NCBI RefSeq assembly: GCF_037300705.1
Contig: NZ_CP147776.1
Coordinates: 3,162,001-3,226,000 of the forward strand
Direction: 5' to 3'
Length of the DNA: 64,000 bases
Source: Massilia sp. W12
GTDB lineage: Bacteria; Pseudomonadota; Gammaproteobacteria; Burkholderiales; Burkholderiaceae_D
The position numbers and the translations under genes are program-made. This document shows, in pieces, positions 1 through 8,864 of this stretch. Below the pieces are notes generated by a model. The model made no database searches. It had not been told where the DNA came from and saw only the letters and a program-made list of their open reading frames with translations. Numbering within the stretch: the stretch's first letter is position 1; every line of letters begins with the position of its first letter.

Positions 1-458
1 CGTTCAATCCGCGCCCGGTAGTGCGGGTCTTCCAGACGCGCAATCAGTTCCGGTTCTTCACTCTCATGTACGATGCGCACCCGTCCCCACAGCTTGAGGC
101 GGCGGCGTGCGCTGTAATCCATCAAAATCAGAGCGATTTTGTCATTGTGGCGCAAGTTGCCGACGCTTAAATATTGGCGATTGCCGGAAAAATCGGCAAA
201 ACCGATGGTGCGCGCGCCGATCACTTTCAAAAATCCGGCCGGCCCGCCCCGGTGTTGCACATAGGGCCAGCCGTCCTGGTTGACGGTGGCTTGATAAAAG
301 CTGTCGCGCGCTTGAATGAATTCGATCTCGCGCGCGCTCAGTTCCAGGCTGGCGTCTTCGCCCACTTCAAAACGCTGATTGGCTTCGCGGCTGCCGTATT
401 GGCTTTGGGCCGCTTTCACGCTATCGGTGAAATTAATGGTGGCGAAGGCGCGTGGCAT
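1..458 (-). CDS. Pyridoxamine 5'-phosphate oxidase (PPOX) family protein, C-terminus cut by window edge
   Basis: The reverse strand reads from an ATG at 458 (MPRAFATINFTDSVKAAQSQ) and stays open to base 1, giving about 152 residues with no stop. A clear AGGAG lies upstream. The middle contains a split-barrel flavin-binding pattern (QATVNQDGWPYVQHRGGPAG, then GFADFSGNRQYLSVGN) typical of the PPOX-like family of general-stress or FMN-binding proteins. The family binds FMN, F420 or haem; which one applies here cannot be decided from sequence, and it is unlikely to be PdxH itself. It is cytoplasmic, with no signal peptide. The rest of the gene lies left of the window. Confidence 0.8.
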   Translation of the reverse strand, partial: MPRAFATINFTDSVKAAQSQYGSREANQRFEVGEDASLELSAREIEFIQARDSFYQATVNQDGWPYVQHRGGPAGFLKVIGARTIGFADFSGNRQYLSVGNLRHNDKIALILMDYSARRRLKLWGRVRIVHESEEPELIARLEDPHYRARIE

Positions 459-1020
459 GGTGTGCTCCTGGTGTTGCGGATGCCGTCCAAACAGGCCGCC
501 GCATTGGCTTCAATTAGGCGCAAATGCGCAAACAGTCGCGCCTGCCAGGGAAATGATGCGACATACCGCCCCTCTGGCGCTTGATTTTCTGAGCCGGGCG
601 ATCAATCGGCGCGCTCAGTGGATGCAGAGATTATGATTCACATCATTATAATGAAGAATACCGTTTCTCAGGAATTTATTATTTCTTTAATTGAAATAAT
701 TGCTTTGCCTAAACTGCTGTTATTTACCTCTTCTGTCTGGCTATCTCAAGGAGCAATAAGAAAAGGCTGCGGGGGAGCATGGGGTGATGCCGATTAACGG
801 CCTGCATTTTTTCTCAAGAAGGCAAATACTTATTACCAAATAATAGTTATATTTAACTTCATATCAATAATGGGATTTTATGTTAGATCATGTTGCTCAG
901 ACAAGTCTTGCTTCATGCACCGGGTAAGGTTTCCCATTGCAGCTTGTCGCAACAGTGATTGATCAGATTCAGATTGCCATTCCAGCTTGTTTCTTTCTTC
1001 AGCTAAATCGAGGGTGAAAA
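459..1020. other. AT-rich intergenic spacer between divergent genes
   Basis: This 562-bp spacer is distinctly AT-rich compared with the surrounding genes and should hold the promoters of both flanking divergent genes. The one palindromic element seen is ATGAT-TCAC-ATCAT (633-646) inside a longer TTATGAT...ATCATTATAA match. It resembles a metal-regulator operator only loosely. No small gene, RNA gene or terminator could be supported. Confidence 0.4.
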
Positions 1021-1662
1021 ATGAGAACATCTTTGCTCAGCATGATTCTACTTGCGCTCAGCACGCATGCGCATTCTGTAGTTGTATTTCATGATTCCAA
1101 AGCAGCGCTGGACGCAGTACGGCCAACGCAAGTGATTGATAATTTTGAACAAGAGCTGAATCAGGCTTTTCCCAGGCAATTTCAGCGCGGCTCGCTCCAC
1201 TTCACCAGCCATGCAGGGGTGCCGGTCATCATTGGCAGCAGATCAACTTATTATAATTTCGGCTCCAATCTGAATCCTTTCCGGGGCACTGTGCTGACCG
1301 CCAGCGGGGATGAAGATTACACCATCAAATTCTTGGACAGCCCGAAGTATGCTGCCGGCTTTGACTTGATTTTAAATGGGCTTGGCCCGGCCCGGGTCGA
1401 TGTCCTGAATCAAGGCCAAGTGGTGGGCAGCTTAAATATTGCCAATATTCCCGGCGGCGGCTACCGCTATGTCGGCTTCAGCAGTAACACTGCATTTGAC
1501 AGCTTCCGCTGGGTTACTACGGCCGGCGGCTCGCTTAATACAGCGATTGACAATATCGCCGTGCACTCCATTCCTGAAGCGCAAACCTGGGGCATGTTAG
1601 TCGCCGGTTTGGCAGGGTTGGCATTCATGCGGCGGCGCCAGCACAACAAGCTCGAACCGTAA
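1021..1662 (+). CDS. PEP-CTERM sorting domain-containing exported protein
   Basis: The 213-residue protein starts at an ATG preceded by GAGGGTG. It has an N-terminal signal peptide (MRTSLLSMILLALSTHAHS), a roughly 160-residue beta-rich middle with no recognised catalytic motif, and a C-terminal sorting tail. That tail starts with PEA (PEP variant), followed by a hydrophobic stretch (WGMLVAGLAGLAFM) and a basic end RRRQ. PEP-CTERM proteins are cut and sorted by exosortase (EpsH/XrtA) and are usually tied to exopolysaccharide production. No exosortase gene is in the window, so processing must depend on a distant locus. The function of the mature domain is unknown. Confidence 0.85.
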   Translation: MRTSLLSMILLALSTHAHSVVVFHDSKAALDAVRPTQVIDNFEQELNQAFPRQFQRGSLHFTSHAGVPVIIGSRSTYYNFGSNLNPFRGTVLTASGDEDYTIKFLDSPKYAAGFDLILNGLGPARVDVLNQGQVVGSLNIANIPGGGYRYVGFSSNTAFDSFRWVTTAGGSLNTAIDNIAVHSIPEAQTWGMLVAGLAGLAFMRRRQHNKLEP

Positions 1663-1679
1663 GCAGAATCGGTGCGATT

Positions 1680-1756
1680 TTGTGGGAGGGGCTTTGCCCC
1701 CGAATCTCGCCGGCCAGGCGCCAAGACCTGATTCGCGACTGAAGTTGCTCCCACAA
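1680..1756. repeat. REP-like palindromic element, copy 1
   Basis: A perfect 9-bp terminal inverted repeat, TTGTGGGAG (1680-1688) and CTCCCACAA (1748-1756), encloses a GGGG-CTTTG-CCCC hairpin and the blocks CCCCGAAT and TTCGCGACTGAA. A related element with the same blocks in the same order lies at 55657-55740. The layout resembles the extragenic palindromic (REP/REPIN) sequences of Pseudomonas, whose tips also read GTGGGAG. It lies right after the PEP-CTERM gene, where REPs commonly sit. Confidence 0.6.
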
Positions 1757-2036
1757 GCTTGTGCATTCTGTGGTTTTGCAATTCTGTTTCATGTCCTGGC
1801 GCGCGGTCGCCAGCCTTGAAGCAAATCCCTTCTATGATTGCCTGTTGGCAAGCGCCGTGCGCTTTTTTTACAGCACGCCGCGTGCCATATGCAGCGGCTT
1901 GGCGCAGCCGGGCCGGACGGCTTGTATATATTCAAAAATGTCATAAAAAATCCTGCTGCAGCAAACCGGCACGGGCCTGCTTTTCAGGTATGCTGTGCGC
2001 GGTTTTACCTATTCAGGCTGCATGGAAAGGACGCTT

Positions 2037-5000
2037 ATGGCTATCCGGGTCGCACTGCATCACAAAACCTGTTACCACTATGACAGATCGGTGACACTCT
2101 CGCCGCATGAGATCAAGCTGCGCCCCGCCGCGCATGCGCGCACGCCGATTTTGTCGTATTCGCTCAAGGTCAAGCCGCAGGATCACTTTATTAACTGGCA
2201 GCAAGATCCTTACGGCAATTACATCGCGCGGATTGTGTTTCCTCAGCCCAGTGACAAGCTGGAAATCGAGGTCGATCTGGTGGCCGATATGACGGTGATC
2301 AATCCCTTTGACTTTTTCCTGCAGGCCGGCTACGAAACTTTTCCCTTTCCCTACAATGCGCAAATGCGCTTTGAACTCGGCTCCTATCTGCAGCGCGAGG
2401 CTTGCGGCCCGCTGCTTGCGCAGTGGCTGGCGCAGGCGCGCGCCGAATTGCTGCCGGGCGATGCGCCGCGCCCCACTCTGGATTTCATTGTCGATCTGAA
2501 CCGCCTCCTGCGTGAAGAAATTGATTACCAATTGCGCTTTGAGCCGGGAGTGCAGAGTTCAGAAGAAACGCTGCAAAAACGCAGCGGTTCCTGCCGCGAT
2601 TCGGCGGCTTTATTGATGCATATTTTGCGCGAACTGGGATTGGCGGCGCGCTTTGTGTCGGGCTATTTGATTCAACTCAAGGCCGATCAGGCTGCGCTCG
2701 ACGGCCCCAGCGGCCCGGGCCAGGATTTCACCGATTTGCATGCATGGACTGAGGTCTATCTGCCCGGCGCCGGCTGGGTCGGGCTGGACCCGACGTCCGG
2801 TTTACTTGCCGGTGAGGGACATATTCCACTCGCCTGCAGCGCCACGCCCTCATCAGCCGCGCCGGTGTTGGGCTTCACTGATAAGGCCGAGGTGAGCTTT
2901 TCGCACCATATGCAAGTCAGCCGGGTGCTGGAAGATCCGCGCGTCACCCTGCCCTACAGCGATGAAGAATGGGCGCGTATTTGCGCGCTGGGGCATCAGG
3001 TTGACGCCCGATTGGCGCAGGATGATGTGCGCTTGACGCAAGGCGGCGAGCCGACCTTTGTCTCGATTGACGATATGGACGGGGCGGAATGGAATACGGC
3101 GGCGGACGGCGCGCACAAGCGTGAACGCGCGCTTGATCTGGCGCAGCGCCTGCGCGCCGCCTTCACCCATGGGGCCTTGCTGCACCATGGCCAGGGCAAG
3201 TGGTATCCGGGCGAAAGTCTGCCGCGCTGGGCCTTGAATTTATATTGGCGCACCGATGGCGAAGCGATCTGGCAAAACCCGGATCTGCTGGCCGGCAATC
3301 AAAACGGCGATGCGGATCTGCGCCATGCGGTGCGCTTTGCGCAGGCTTTATGCGCACAGCTGGCAATCGATCCTGTGCATTTGCTGCCGGCGTATGAAGA
3401 TGTGGTCAAGCAAGCGCATTTTGAACAATCGCTGCCGCTGGGTGCAGACCCACTCAAGTTCAATCTTGACAGCAGCGAGGAACGGCGCCGCCTGGCCCGT
3501 TTGCTGGGACAGGGCTTGGGCCATGCGGTGGGTTATGTGCTGCCGCTGCGCGCGCGTGACGATCACAGCGGTTTTGACAGTTGCCGCTGGCAATTCCGGC
3601 GCGGCCATCTGTTTTTATTGGAGGGCGAATCGCCGCTGGGCTATCGCCTGCCGCTGAGTTCGCTGGGTGAGCCGGCGCTGCTGCCGCCTTCTGAGCACGA
3701 TCCGCTGGAGCAACGCCAATTGCCGCCGCTGCCTTTGCGCACCCATCACGCGGGACAGGGCGCGCCAGCCCAGAGCACGCAGCAACAAAGCACGCTGCCG
3801 CAGGCGCACGGTTTGTTTCACACCGCGCTGTGTGTGGAAGTGCGGCAAGGCGTGTTGTATGTGTTTTTGCCGCCCTTTGCTTTTATCGAAGACTGGCTCT
3901 TGCTGTTGCAGGAGATTGAAACAGTGGCGGCGCGCCTGGATCTGCGCTTGCGCATCGAAGGCTATACGCCGCCGCGCGATCCGCGCATCCGCCATTTGTC
4001 TGTCACGCCCGATCCGGGGGTGATTGAGGTGAATGTGCAGCCGGCCTCGAATTGGGAAGAATTGCGGCACATCACAGAAACGCTGTACGAAGAAGCGCGC
4101 CAGGCCCGTTTGTGTGCGGAAAAATTCATGCTCGATGGCCGCCACACCGGCTCCGGCGGCGGCAACCATATCACGCTGGGCGCGCTGTATGCGGCTGACA
4201 GCCCCTGGTTGCGGCGGCCTGATGTGCTGCAAAGTCTGATCCGTTTTTGGCAAAACCATCCCAGTTTGTCGTATCTGTTTTCCGGCGCCTTCATCGGCCC
4301 CACGTCACAGGCGCCGCGCATTGATGAGGGACGCGATGAGCGCTTGTATGAGCTGGAAATCGCCTTCCAGCAGATGGATGCGACTTGCACGCCGGGACAG
4401 GAAAGCAGCCAAGCCTGGCTGACTGACCGCCTGTTGCGGCATTTGCTGACCGATTTGAACGGCAACACCCACCGCAGCGAATTTTGCATCGATAAGCTGT
4501 ATTCGCCCGACAGTGCGAGCGGACGCTTAGGGTTGCTGGAGCTGCGCGCATTTGAAATGCCGCCGCATGCGCGCATGAGTTTGCTGCAAATGCTGCTCTT
4601 GCGCGCGCTGGTGGCGCAATTCTGGCGCGAACCGTATAAACAGCCGCTGGCGCATTGGGGTCTGGCCTTGCATGACCGCTGGCTGTTGCCCTGGTTTTTG
4701 CAGCAGGATTTGTACGATGTGCTGGACAGTTTGCGCACAGCGGGGTTTGATTTTGATCAACGCTGGTTTGATCCCTTTATCGAATTCCGTTTCCCCCGCT
4801 ATGGCAGTGTGGCGTATCAAGGGATTGAGATTGAATTGCGGCAGGCGCTTGAGCCTTGGCATGTGCTGGGTGAGGAAATGAACAGCCAGGGGGTGGCGCG
4901 CTATGTCGATTCGTCGGTTGAGCGTTTGCAAGTGCTGGTGCGCAATCTGCATGACAGCCGGCATCAAATTGTCTGCAATGGGCGCGCCCTGCCCTTGCAG

Positions 5001-5339
5001 CCGACCGGCACGCCGGGCGAATATGTGGCCGGGGTGCGTTTTCGCGCCTGGAGTCCGCATTCGGCCCTGCATCCGACGATTGCTGTGCATCATCCGCTGG
5101 TATTCGATGTGTATGACAGCTGGAGCAAACGCGCGATCGGCGCTTGCACGTATCATGTATGCCATCCGGGCGGGCGCAATTACGCCACCTTCCCGGTGAA
5201 TGCAAATGAGGCGCAAGCGCGCCGCTTTGGCCGGTTCTGGCCGCACGGGCATACGCCGGGGCCGGGTGCGGCGCCGGCGCCGGAGCGCAATCCGCTCTTG
5301 CCGTGCACGCTGGATCTGCGGCGCGCGCCGGCGAAATAA
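2037..5339 (+). CDS. Transglutaminase-like cysteine peptidase with C-terminal DUF2126 domain
   Basis: This 1100-residue protein starts at ATG 2037, preceded by GAAAGGA. An upstream in-frame start is possible but lacks a ribosome site. The N-terminus is a bacterial transglutaminase N domain (about 1-100), followed by a transglutaminase/papain-like core with an intact triad: Cys186 in GSCRDSA, His235 in DLHAW, and Asp251 in GLDPTSG. From about residue 310 to the end it is DUF2126. The domain order and size match the large transglutaminase of the alpha-E/ATP-grasp/Anbu operon. Family members are predicted amide-bond peptidases or transpeptidases; the substrate is unknown. It is first of six co-directional genes with short gaps (41, 20, 11, 2 and 13 bp). 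Confidence 0.93.
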   Translation: MAIRVALHHKTCYHYDRSVTLSPHEIKLRPAAHARTPILSYSLKVKPQDHFINWQQDPYGNYIARIVFPQPSDKLEIEVDLVADMTVINPFDFFLQAGYETFPFPYNAQMRFELGSYLQREACGPLLAQWLAQARAELLPGDAPRPTLDFIVDLNRLLREEIDYQLRFEPGVQSSEETLQKRSGSCRDSAALLMHILRELGLAARFVSGYLIQLKADQAALDGPSGPGQDFTDLHAWTEVYLPGAGWVGLDPTSGLLAGEGHIPLACSATPSSAAPVLGFTDKAEVSFSHHMQVSRVLEDPRVTLPYSDEEWARICALGHQVDARLAQDDVRLTQGGEPTFVSIDDMDGAEWNTAADGAHKRERALDLAQRLRAAFTHGALLHHGQGKWYPGESLPRWALNLYWRTDGEAIWQNPDLLAGNQNGDADLRHAVRFAQALCAQLAIDPVHLLPAYEDVVKQAHFEQSLPLGADPLKFNLDSSEERRRLARLLGQGLGHAVGYVLPLRARDDHSGFDSCRWQFRRGHLFLLEGESPLGYRLPLSSLGEPALLPPSEHDPLEQRQLPPLPLRTHHAGQGAPAQSTQQQSTLPQAHGLFHTALCVEVRQGVLYVFLPPFAFIEDWLLLLQEIETVAARLDLRLRIEGYTPPRDPRIRHLSVTPDPGVIEVNVQPASNWEELRHITETLYEEARQARLCAEKFMLDGRHTGSGGGNHITLGALYAADSPWLRRPDVLQSLIRFWQNHPSLSYLFSGAFIGPTSQAPRIDEGRDERLYELEIAFQQMDATCTPGQESSQAWLTDRLLRHLLTDLNGNTHRSEFCIDKLYSPDSASGRLGLLELRAFEMPPHARMSLLQMLLLRALVAQFWREPYKQPLAHWGLALHDRWLLPWFLQQDLYDVLDSLRTAGFDFDQRWFDPFIEFRFPRYGSVAYQGIEIELRQALEPWHVLGEEMNSQGVARYVDSSVERLQVLVRNLHDSRHQIVCNGRALPLQPTGTPGEYVAGVRFRAWSPHSALHPTIAVHHPLVFDVYDSWSKRAIGACTYHVCHPGGRNYATFPVNANEAQARRFGRFWPHGHTPGPGAAPAPERNPLLPCTLDLRRAPAK

Positions 5340-5380
5340 GCGCCCGGCGACAGCCGGCTTGAGCACAGGGGGATGAGGGC

Positions 5381-7882
5381 ATGCAAAGCGAGATCCTGAA
5401 GCATTATCAGCCGCTGCACACGCATTTTGATGAAATGCTGGAACAGGGTGCGCCGCGCGCACACTGGCGCAAGATGCTGGAAGTGTTGGCGCATGAAACG
5501 CCGCAGGCCATGCAAAGACGGCTGGCGGCGGTGCAACGCCAGGTGCGCGAAAACGGCGTCACGTATAACGTGTATGCCGATCCGCAAGGTTCGCACCGGC
5601 CCTGGCAATTGGATGCCCTGCCCTTTATTTTGCCGCAGGCCGAATGGCAGCAGATTGAGGCGGCGGTGATTCAGCGCGCCAATCTGCTCAATCATGTGCT
5701 GCAGGATTTGTATGGGCCGCAGCATTTATTGAGCGAAGGCGTGCTGCCGGCGCGTCTGGTGTTTGACAACCCGGCCTATCTGCGCCCCTGTCACGGTTTA
5801 TTGCAAGGTCAGCAAGTGGCTTTGCATACCTATGCGGTGGATCTGGCGCGCAATGCGCAGGGCGAATGGCTGGTCACAGCCGACCGCGCGCAAGCCCCGT
5901 CCGGCGCAGCGTATGCGCTGGAAAACCGCAACATCATTGCGCGCGCCTATCCCGATTTGTATCGCGAATTGAAAGTGCGCGACCTGGCGCGTTTTTTCAG
6001 CACCCAGCGCGACAGTCTGGAACATTGGGGACGCATGGCCGCCGCCTATGGCCAGGGCAGCCGCCCTTTGCGCGATTCTGAACAGCCGTTGATGGCCTTG
6101 CTGACGCCGGGGCCGTATAACGAAACCTATTCCGAACAATCGTATCTGGCGCGCCATCTCGGTTTTGTGCTGGTCGAGGGCAGCGACCTCACCGTGCGCA
6201 ATGGCATGGTGTATATGAAAACCCTGTCCGGCCTGCAGCGCGTGCATGTGATTTTGCGCCGGCTGGATGATGATTATTGCGATCCGCTCGAATTGCGCGC
6301 CGATTCCACCATCGGCGTGGCCGGTTTGACTGAGGCGGCGCGGCGCGGCAATGTGGTGCTGGCCAATGGCCTGGGCGCAAATCTGCTTGAGTCCGGTGTC
6401 TTGAAATGCTTTTTGCCGCAGCTGTGCGAGCGCGTGCTGGGCGAGCCGCTCAAGCTGCGCTCTGTCACCAGTTGGTGGTGCGGCGAGGAGGCCGGCTTAG
6501 CCCATGCGCTGGCGCATATACGCGAGCTGGTGTGGAAGCCGGCTTTTATCAACCGCCGCCAGGCCCCGCAATTCGGCGATTTGCTGGACCAGGCCGGCCT
6601 GGACGATCTGCGCGCGCGGATTGCCGCCCGCCCCGGTCTGTTTGTGGCGCAGGAACAAGCGCCCTTGAGCCAGGCCCCGGTGTGGCAGGATGGTTTGCAG
6701 GCCGGCGCAGTCGGCTTGCGCGTGTTCGCCTGCGCCACCCCGAATGGCTATCTGGTGATGCCGGGCGGTTTGACGCGCGCGGCGGCGGATGAGCATGGGC
6801 GCGTCATCAATATGCAGCAAGGCGGGGCCTCGAAAGATACCTGGGTGATCGGCGGCAGCCGGCCCGGCCCCTTGCATTTATTGCACCACGCCACCTCGGC
6901 GGCGGATTTGAACCGTGGCGATGCGCATTTATCCAGCCGCATTGTGGACAATTTCTTTTGGTTTGGCCGCTATGCCGAGCGGGCCGAACATATGGTGCGC
7001 TTGAGCCGTTGCGCGCTGGATACGCGCTTGCAGCTGGCGCCGGGCGAGCGCAGCGGCGAGTGGTCGGCCTTGCTGCAGCTGTGCGAGCATTTCGGTTTGC
7101 TGCCGGCGCATCTGGTGCAGCAGGAATATCCGGAATCGACCGATGTGATTGAAGAATGGTTGATCCAAAGCGTGACCAATCCGCGCACCACCGGACTGGC
7201 CTCAAATTTGCAAACCCTGTTCAATGTCGCCTTCCATTTGCGCGAGCGCTTGTCGCTGGATAACTGGCGCATGCTGAATCAAATGGTGCAGCAGTTTGAG
7301 GCGGTCGGCAACGCGCCCACCCTGCTGGATGCGCAGGCGGTGTTAGAGCACAGCGCAACCGCCCTGTTCACCTTGTCCGGTTTTGCGCTCGATGGTATGA
7401 CGCGCGATCAGGGCTGGCGCTTTTTATCGCTGGGGCGCTGGATTGAGCGGGTGCAGTTTTTGTGCAACAACCTGCTGCAAGCTTTGCGCATGCCGCCCGG
7501 CGCGCGGCTCGATTGGCTGTTGGAATTGGCTGACAGTATTGTGACCTACCGCGCCCGTTATATGGCGGCCCCGGAATGGCTGCCGACGCTGGATTTATTG
7601 TTGCTTGACGACACCAATCCGCGCGCAATTGTGTTTCAATTAAACGGCTTGGCCAAATATTTGCGCAAACTTGAGGCAATGCACGGGCCGTGCGGGGTGG
7701 ATGCGGTGCAGGCTTTGCACCATCGTCTGGCAAGCCTGCATGTGGATAGCGATTTGCACCAGCACTCCAGCGCCCTGGAACAGGTTTTGCTTGCAATTAC
7801 CCAGGGCAGCGAACAGTTGGCGCATAAAATCGAAGTCCGCTTCTTCAGCAATACCGAGCAGCATGCCGCCGCCAGTCAGTGA
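5381..7882 (+). CDS. Circularly permuted ATP-grasp protein fused to an alpha-E domain
   Basis: The 833-residue product starts at ATG 5381 after GGGGATGAGG. Residues 1 to about 500 are a circularly permuted ATP-grasp type 2 module (DUF404/DUF407; for example the LLTPGPYNETYSEQSYLARH and RRLDDDYCDPLELR stretches). Residues from about 517 on form an all-helical alpha-E (DUF403) domain beginning SSRIVDNFFWFGRYAERAEH. ATP-grasp enzymes form amide bonds through acyl-phosphate intermediates, so this is a predicted peptide or amino-acid ligase. The genes at 8865 and 10298 encode the same two modules as separate proteins. The operon therefore carries a fused set and a split set. Confidence 0.93.
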   Translation: MQSEILKHYQPLHTHFDEMLEQGAPRAHWRKMLEVLAHETPQAMQRRLAAVQRQVRENGVTYNVYADPQGSHRPWQLDALPFILPQAEWQQIEAAVIQRANLLNHVLQDLYGPQHLLSEGVLPARLVFDNPAYLRPCHGLLQGQQVALHTYAVDLARNAQGEWLVTADRAQAPSGAAYALENRNIIARAYPDLYRELKVRDLARFFSTQRDSLEHWGRMAAAYGQGSRPLRDSEQPLMALLTPGPYNETYSEQSYLARHLGFVLVEGSDLTVRNGMVYMKTLSGLQRVHVILRRLDDDYCDPLELRADSTIGVAGLTEAARRGNVVLANGLGANLLESGVLKCFLPQLCERVLGEPLKLRSVTSWWCGEEAGLAHALAHIRELVWKPAFINRRQAPQFGDLLDQAGLDDLRARIAARPGLFVAQEQAPLSQAPVWQDGLQAGAVGLRVFACATPNGYLVMPGGLTRAAADEHGRVINMQQGGASKDTWVIGGSRPGPLHLLHHATSAADLNRGDAHLSSRIVDNFFWFGRYAERAEHMVRLSRCALDTRLQLAPGERSGEWSALLQLCEHFGLLPAHLVQQEYPESTDVIEEWLIQSVTNPRTTGLASNLQTLFNVAFHLRERLSLDNWRMLNQMVQQFEAVGNAPTLLDAQAVLEHSATALFTLSGFALDGMTRDQGWRFLSLGRWIERVQFLCNNLLQALRMPPGARLDWLLELADSIVTYRARYMAAPEWLPTLDLLLLDDTNPRAIVFQLNGLAKYLRKLEAMHGPCGVDAVQALHHRLASLHVDSDLHQHSSALEQVLLAITQGSEQLAHKIEVRFFSNTEQHAAASQ

Positions 7883-7902
7883 TTTTTTGCCGGGAGCATT
7901 CA

Positions 7903-8853
7903 GTGAGCGAACAGGAGATTGTATACAGCGTGACGCATGAGACAGAATATCTGTATCAGCGCAGCGTTACCCTGTCGCAACAGTTATTGCACATGACCCC
8001 GCGCAGTTTCACCAGCCAGGAGTCGCTCGCGCACACATTGGAAATTTCACCGCAACCGGCGGAATTGTCGATGCGGCCCGATTATTTCGGCAATCTCAGT
8101 CATTGGCTGTGCGTGAGCGCGCCACATCTGCGCCTTGCGGTCTGCGCGCGCAGCCGTCTGCTGTTGCGCCGCCGCTTGCAGGAAGCGCAGTTGCAGGGTT
8201 CGCCGGCCTGGGAAGATAAGCGCGATAAGCTGTTGCGCACCGCACACCTGTCCCTACGCGAGGTGGCGCAATTTTGCTGGCCCTCGCCGCATGTGCCGTA
8301 TGCGCTGGAAAATACCGAAGCCGCATGCCAGCAGCTGCGCGCGTATGCGCTGCAAAGCTTCACCCCGCGCCGGCCTTTGATGGAGGCGGCGCTCGATCTG
8401 ACGCAAAGAATCCACCGCGATTTTGAATTTGACAGCAGCGCCACCACGATTTCCACCCCGGTTTCCACGGTATTTTCTTTGCGCCGTGGCGTGTGCCAGG
8501 ATTTCGCCCATTTGATGCTGGCCTGCTTGCGCAGCCTGGGCCTGGCCTGCCGCTATGTCAGCGGCTATATTCTGACCACGCCGCCGCCGGGACAGCCGCG
8601 CATGATAGGCGCGGATGCCTCGCACGCCTGGGTTTCCCTGTTTTGCACCGGCTATGGCTGGGTCGATTTTGATCCCACCAATTGCTGTCTGGTGCAGGAT
8701 GAGCATTTAACCGTGGCCTGGGGCCGCGATTTTTCTGATGTGACGCCGATGCGTGGCGTGATTTTGGGCGGCGGCGAACAGCAGCTGCAGGTGCGCGTCA
8801 CCGTGACGCCGGAGCCTGCAGCGTCTGAGGCTGCCGCATCTTCCAGCTTGTGA
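7903..8853 (+). CDS. Transglutaminase-like family protein
   Basis: GTG 7903 is preferred because CGGGAG lies at a proper distance; a GTG at 7879 overlapping the upstream stop is possible but has no ribosome site. The 316-residue protein has the transglutaminase N domain (1 to about 85) and a core with the triad Cys198 (GVCQDFAH), His241 (ASHAW) and Asp257 (VDFDPTN). It is the short paralogue of the first operon gene and lacks DUF2126. The gap to the upstream ATP-grasp gene is 20 bp. A cytoplasmic role in cutting or rearranging an amide made by the neighbouring ATP-grasp enzymes is an inference. Confidence 0.92.
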   Translation: MSEQEIVYSVTHETEYLYQRSVTLSQQLLHMTPRSFTSQESLAHTLEISPQPAELSMRPDYFGNLSHWLCVSAPHLRLAVCARSRLLLRRRLQEAQLQGSPAWEDKRDKLLRTAHLSLREVAQFCWPSPHVPYALENTEAACQQLRAYALQSFTPRRPLMEAALDLTQRIHRDFEFDSSATTISTPVSTVFSLRRGVCQDFAHLMLACLRSLGLACRYVSGYILTTPPPGQPRMIGADASHAWVSLFCTGYGWVDFDPTNCCLVQDEHLTVAWGRDFSDVTPMRGVILGGGEQQLQVRVTVTPEPAASEAAASSSL

Positions 8854-8864
8854 AGGATGAGACG

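Noticed and set aside
633-646. Fur-like operator in the first spacer
   Set aside because: Only a short 5-bp symmetric core with unequal arms; the match to a Fur or Zur box is too weak to call.
4527-5462. 311-codon minus-strand frame opposite the DUF2126 gene end
   Set aside because: Antisense shadow of a clear coding sequence, low-complexity Arg/Pro-rich translation and no ribosome site.
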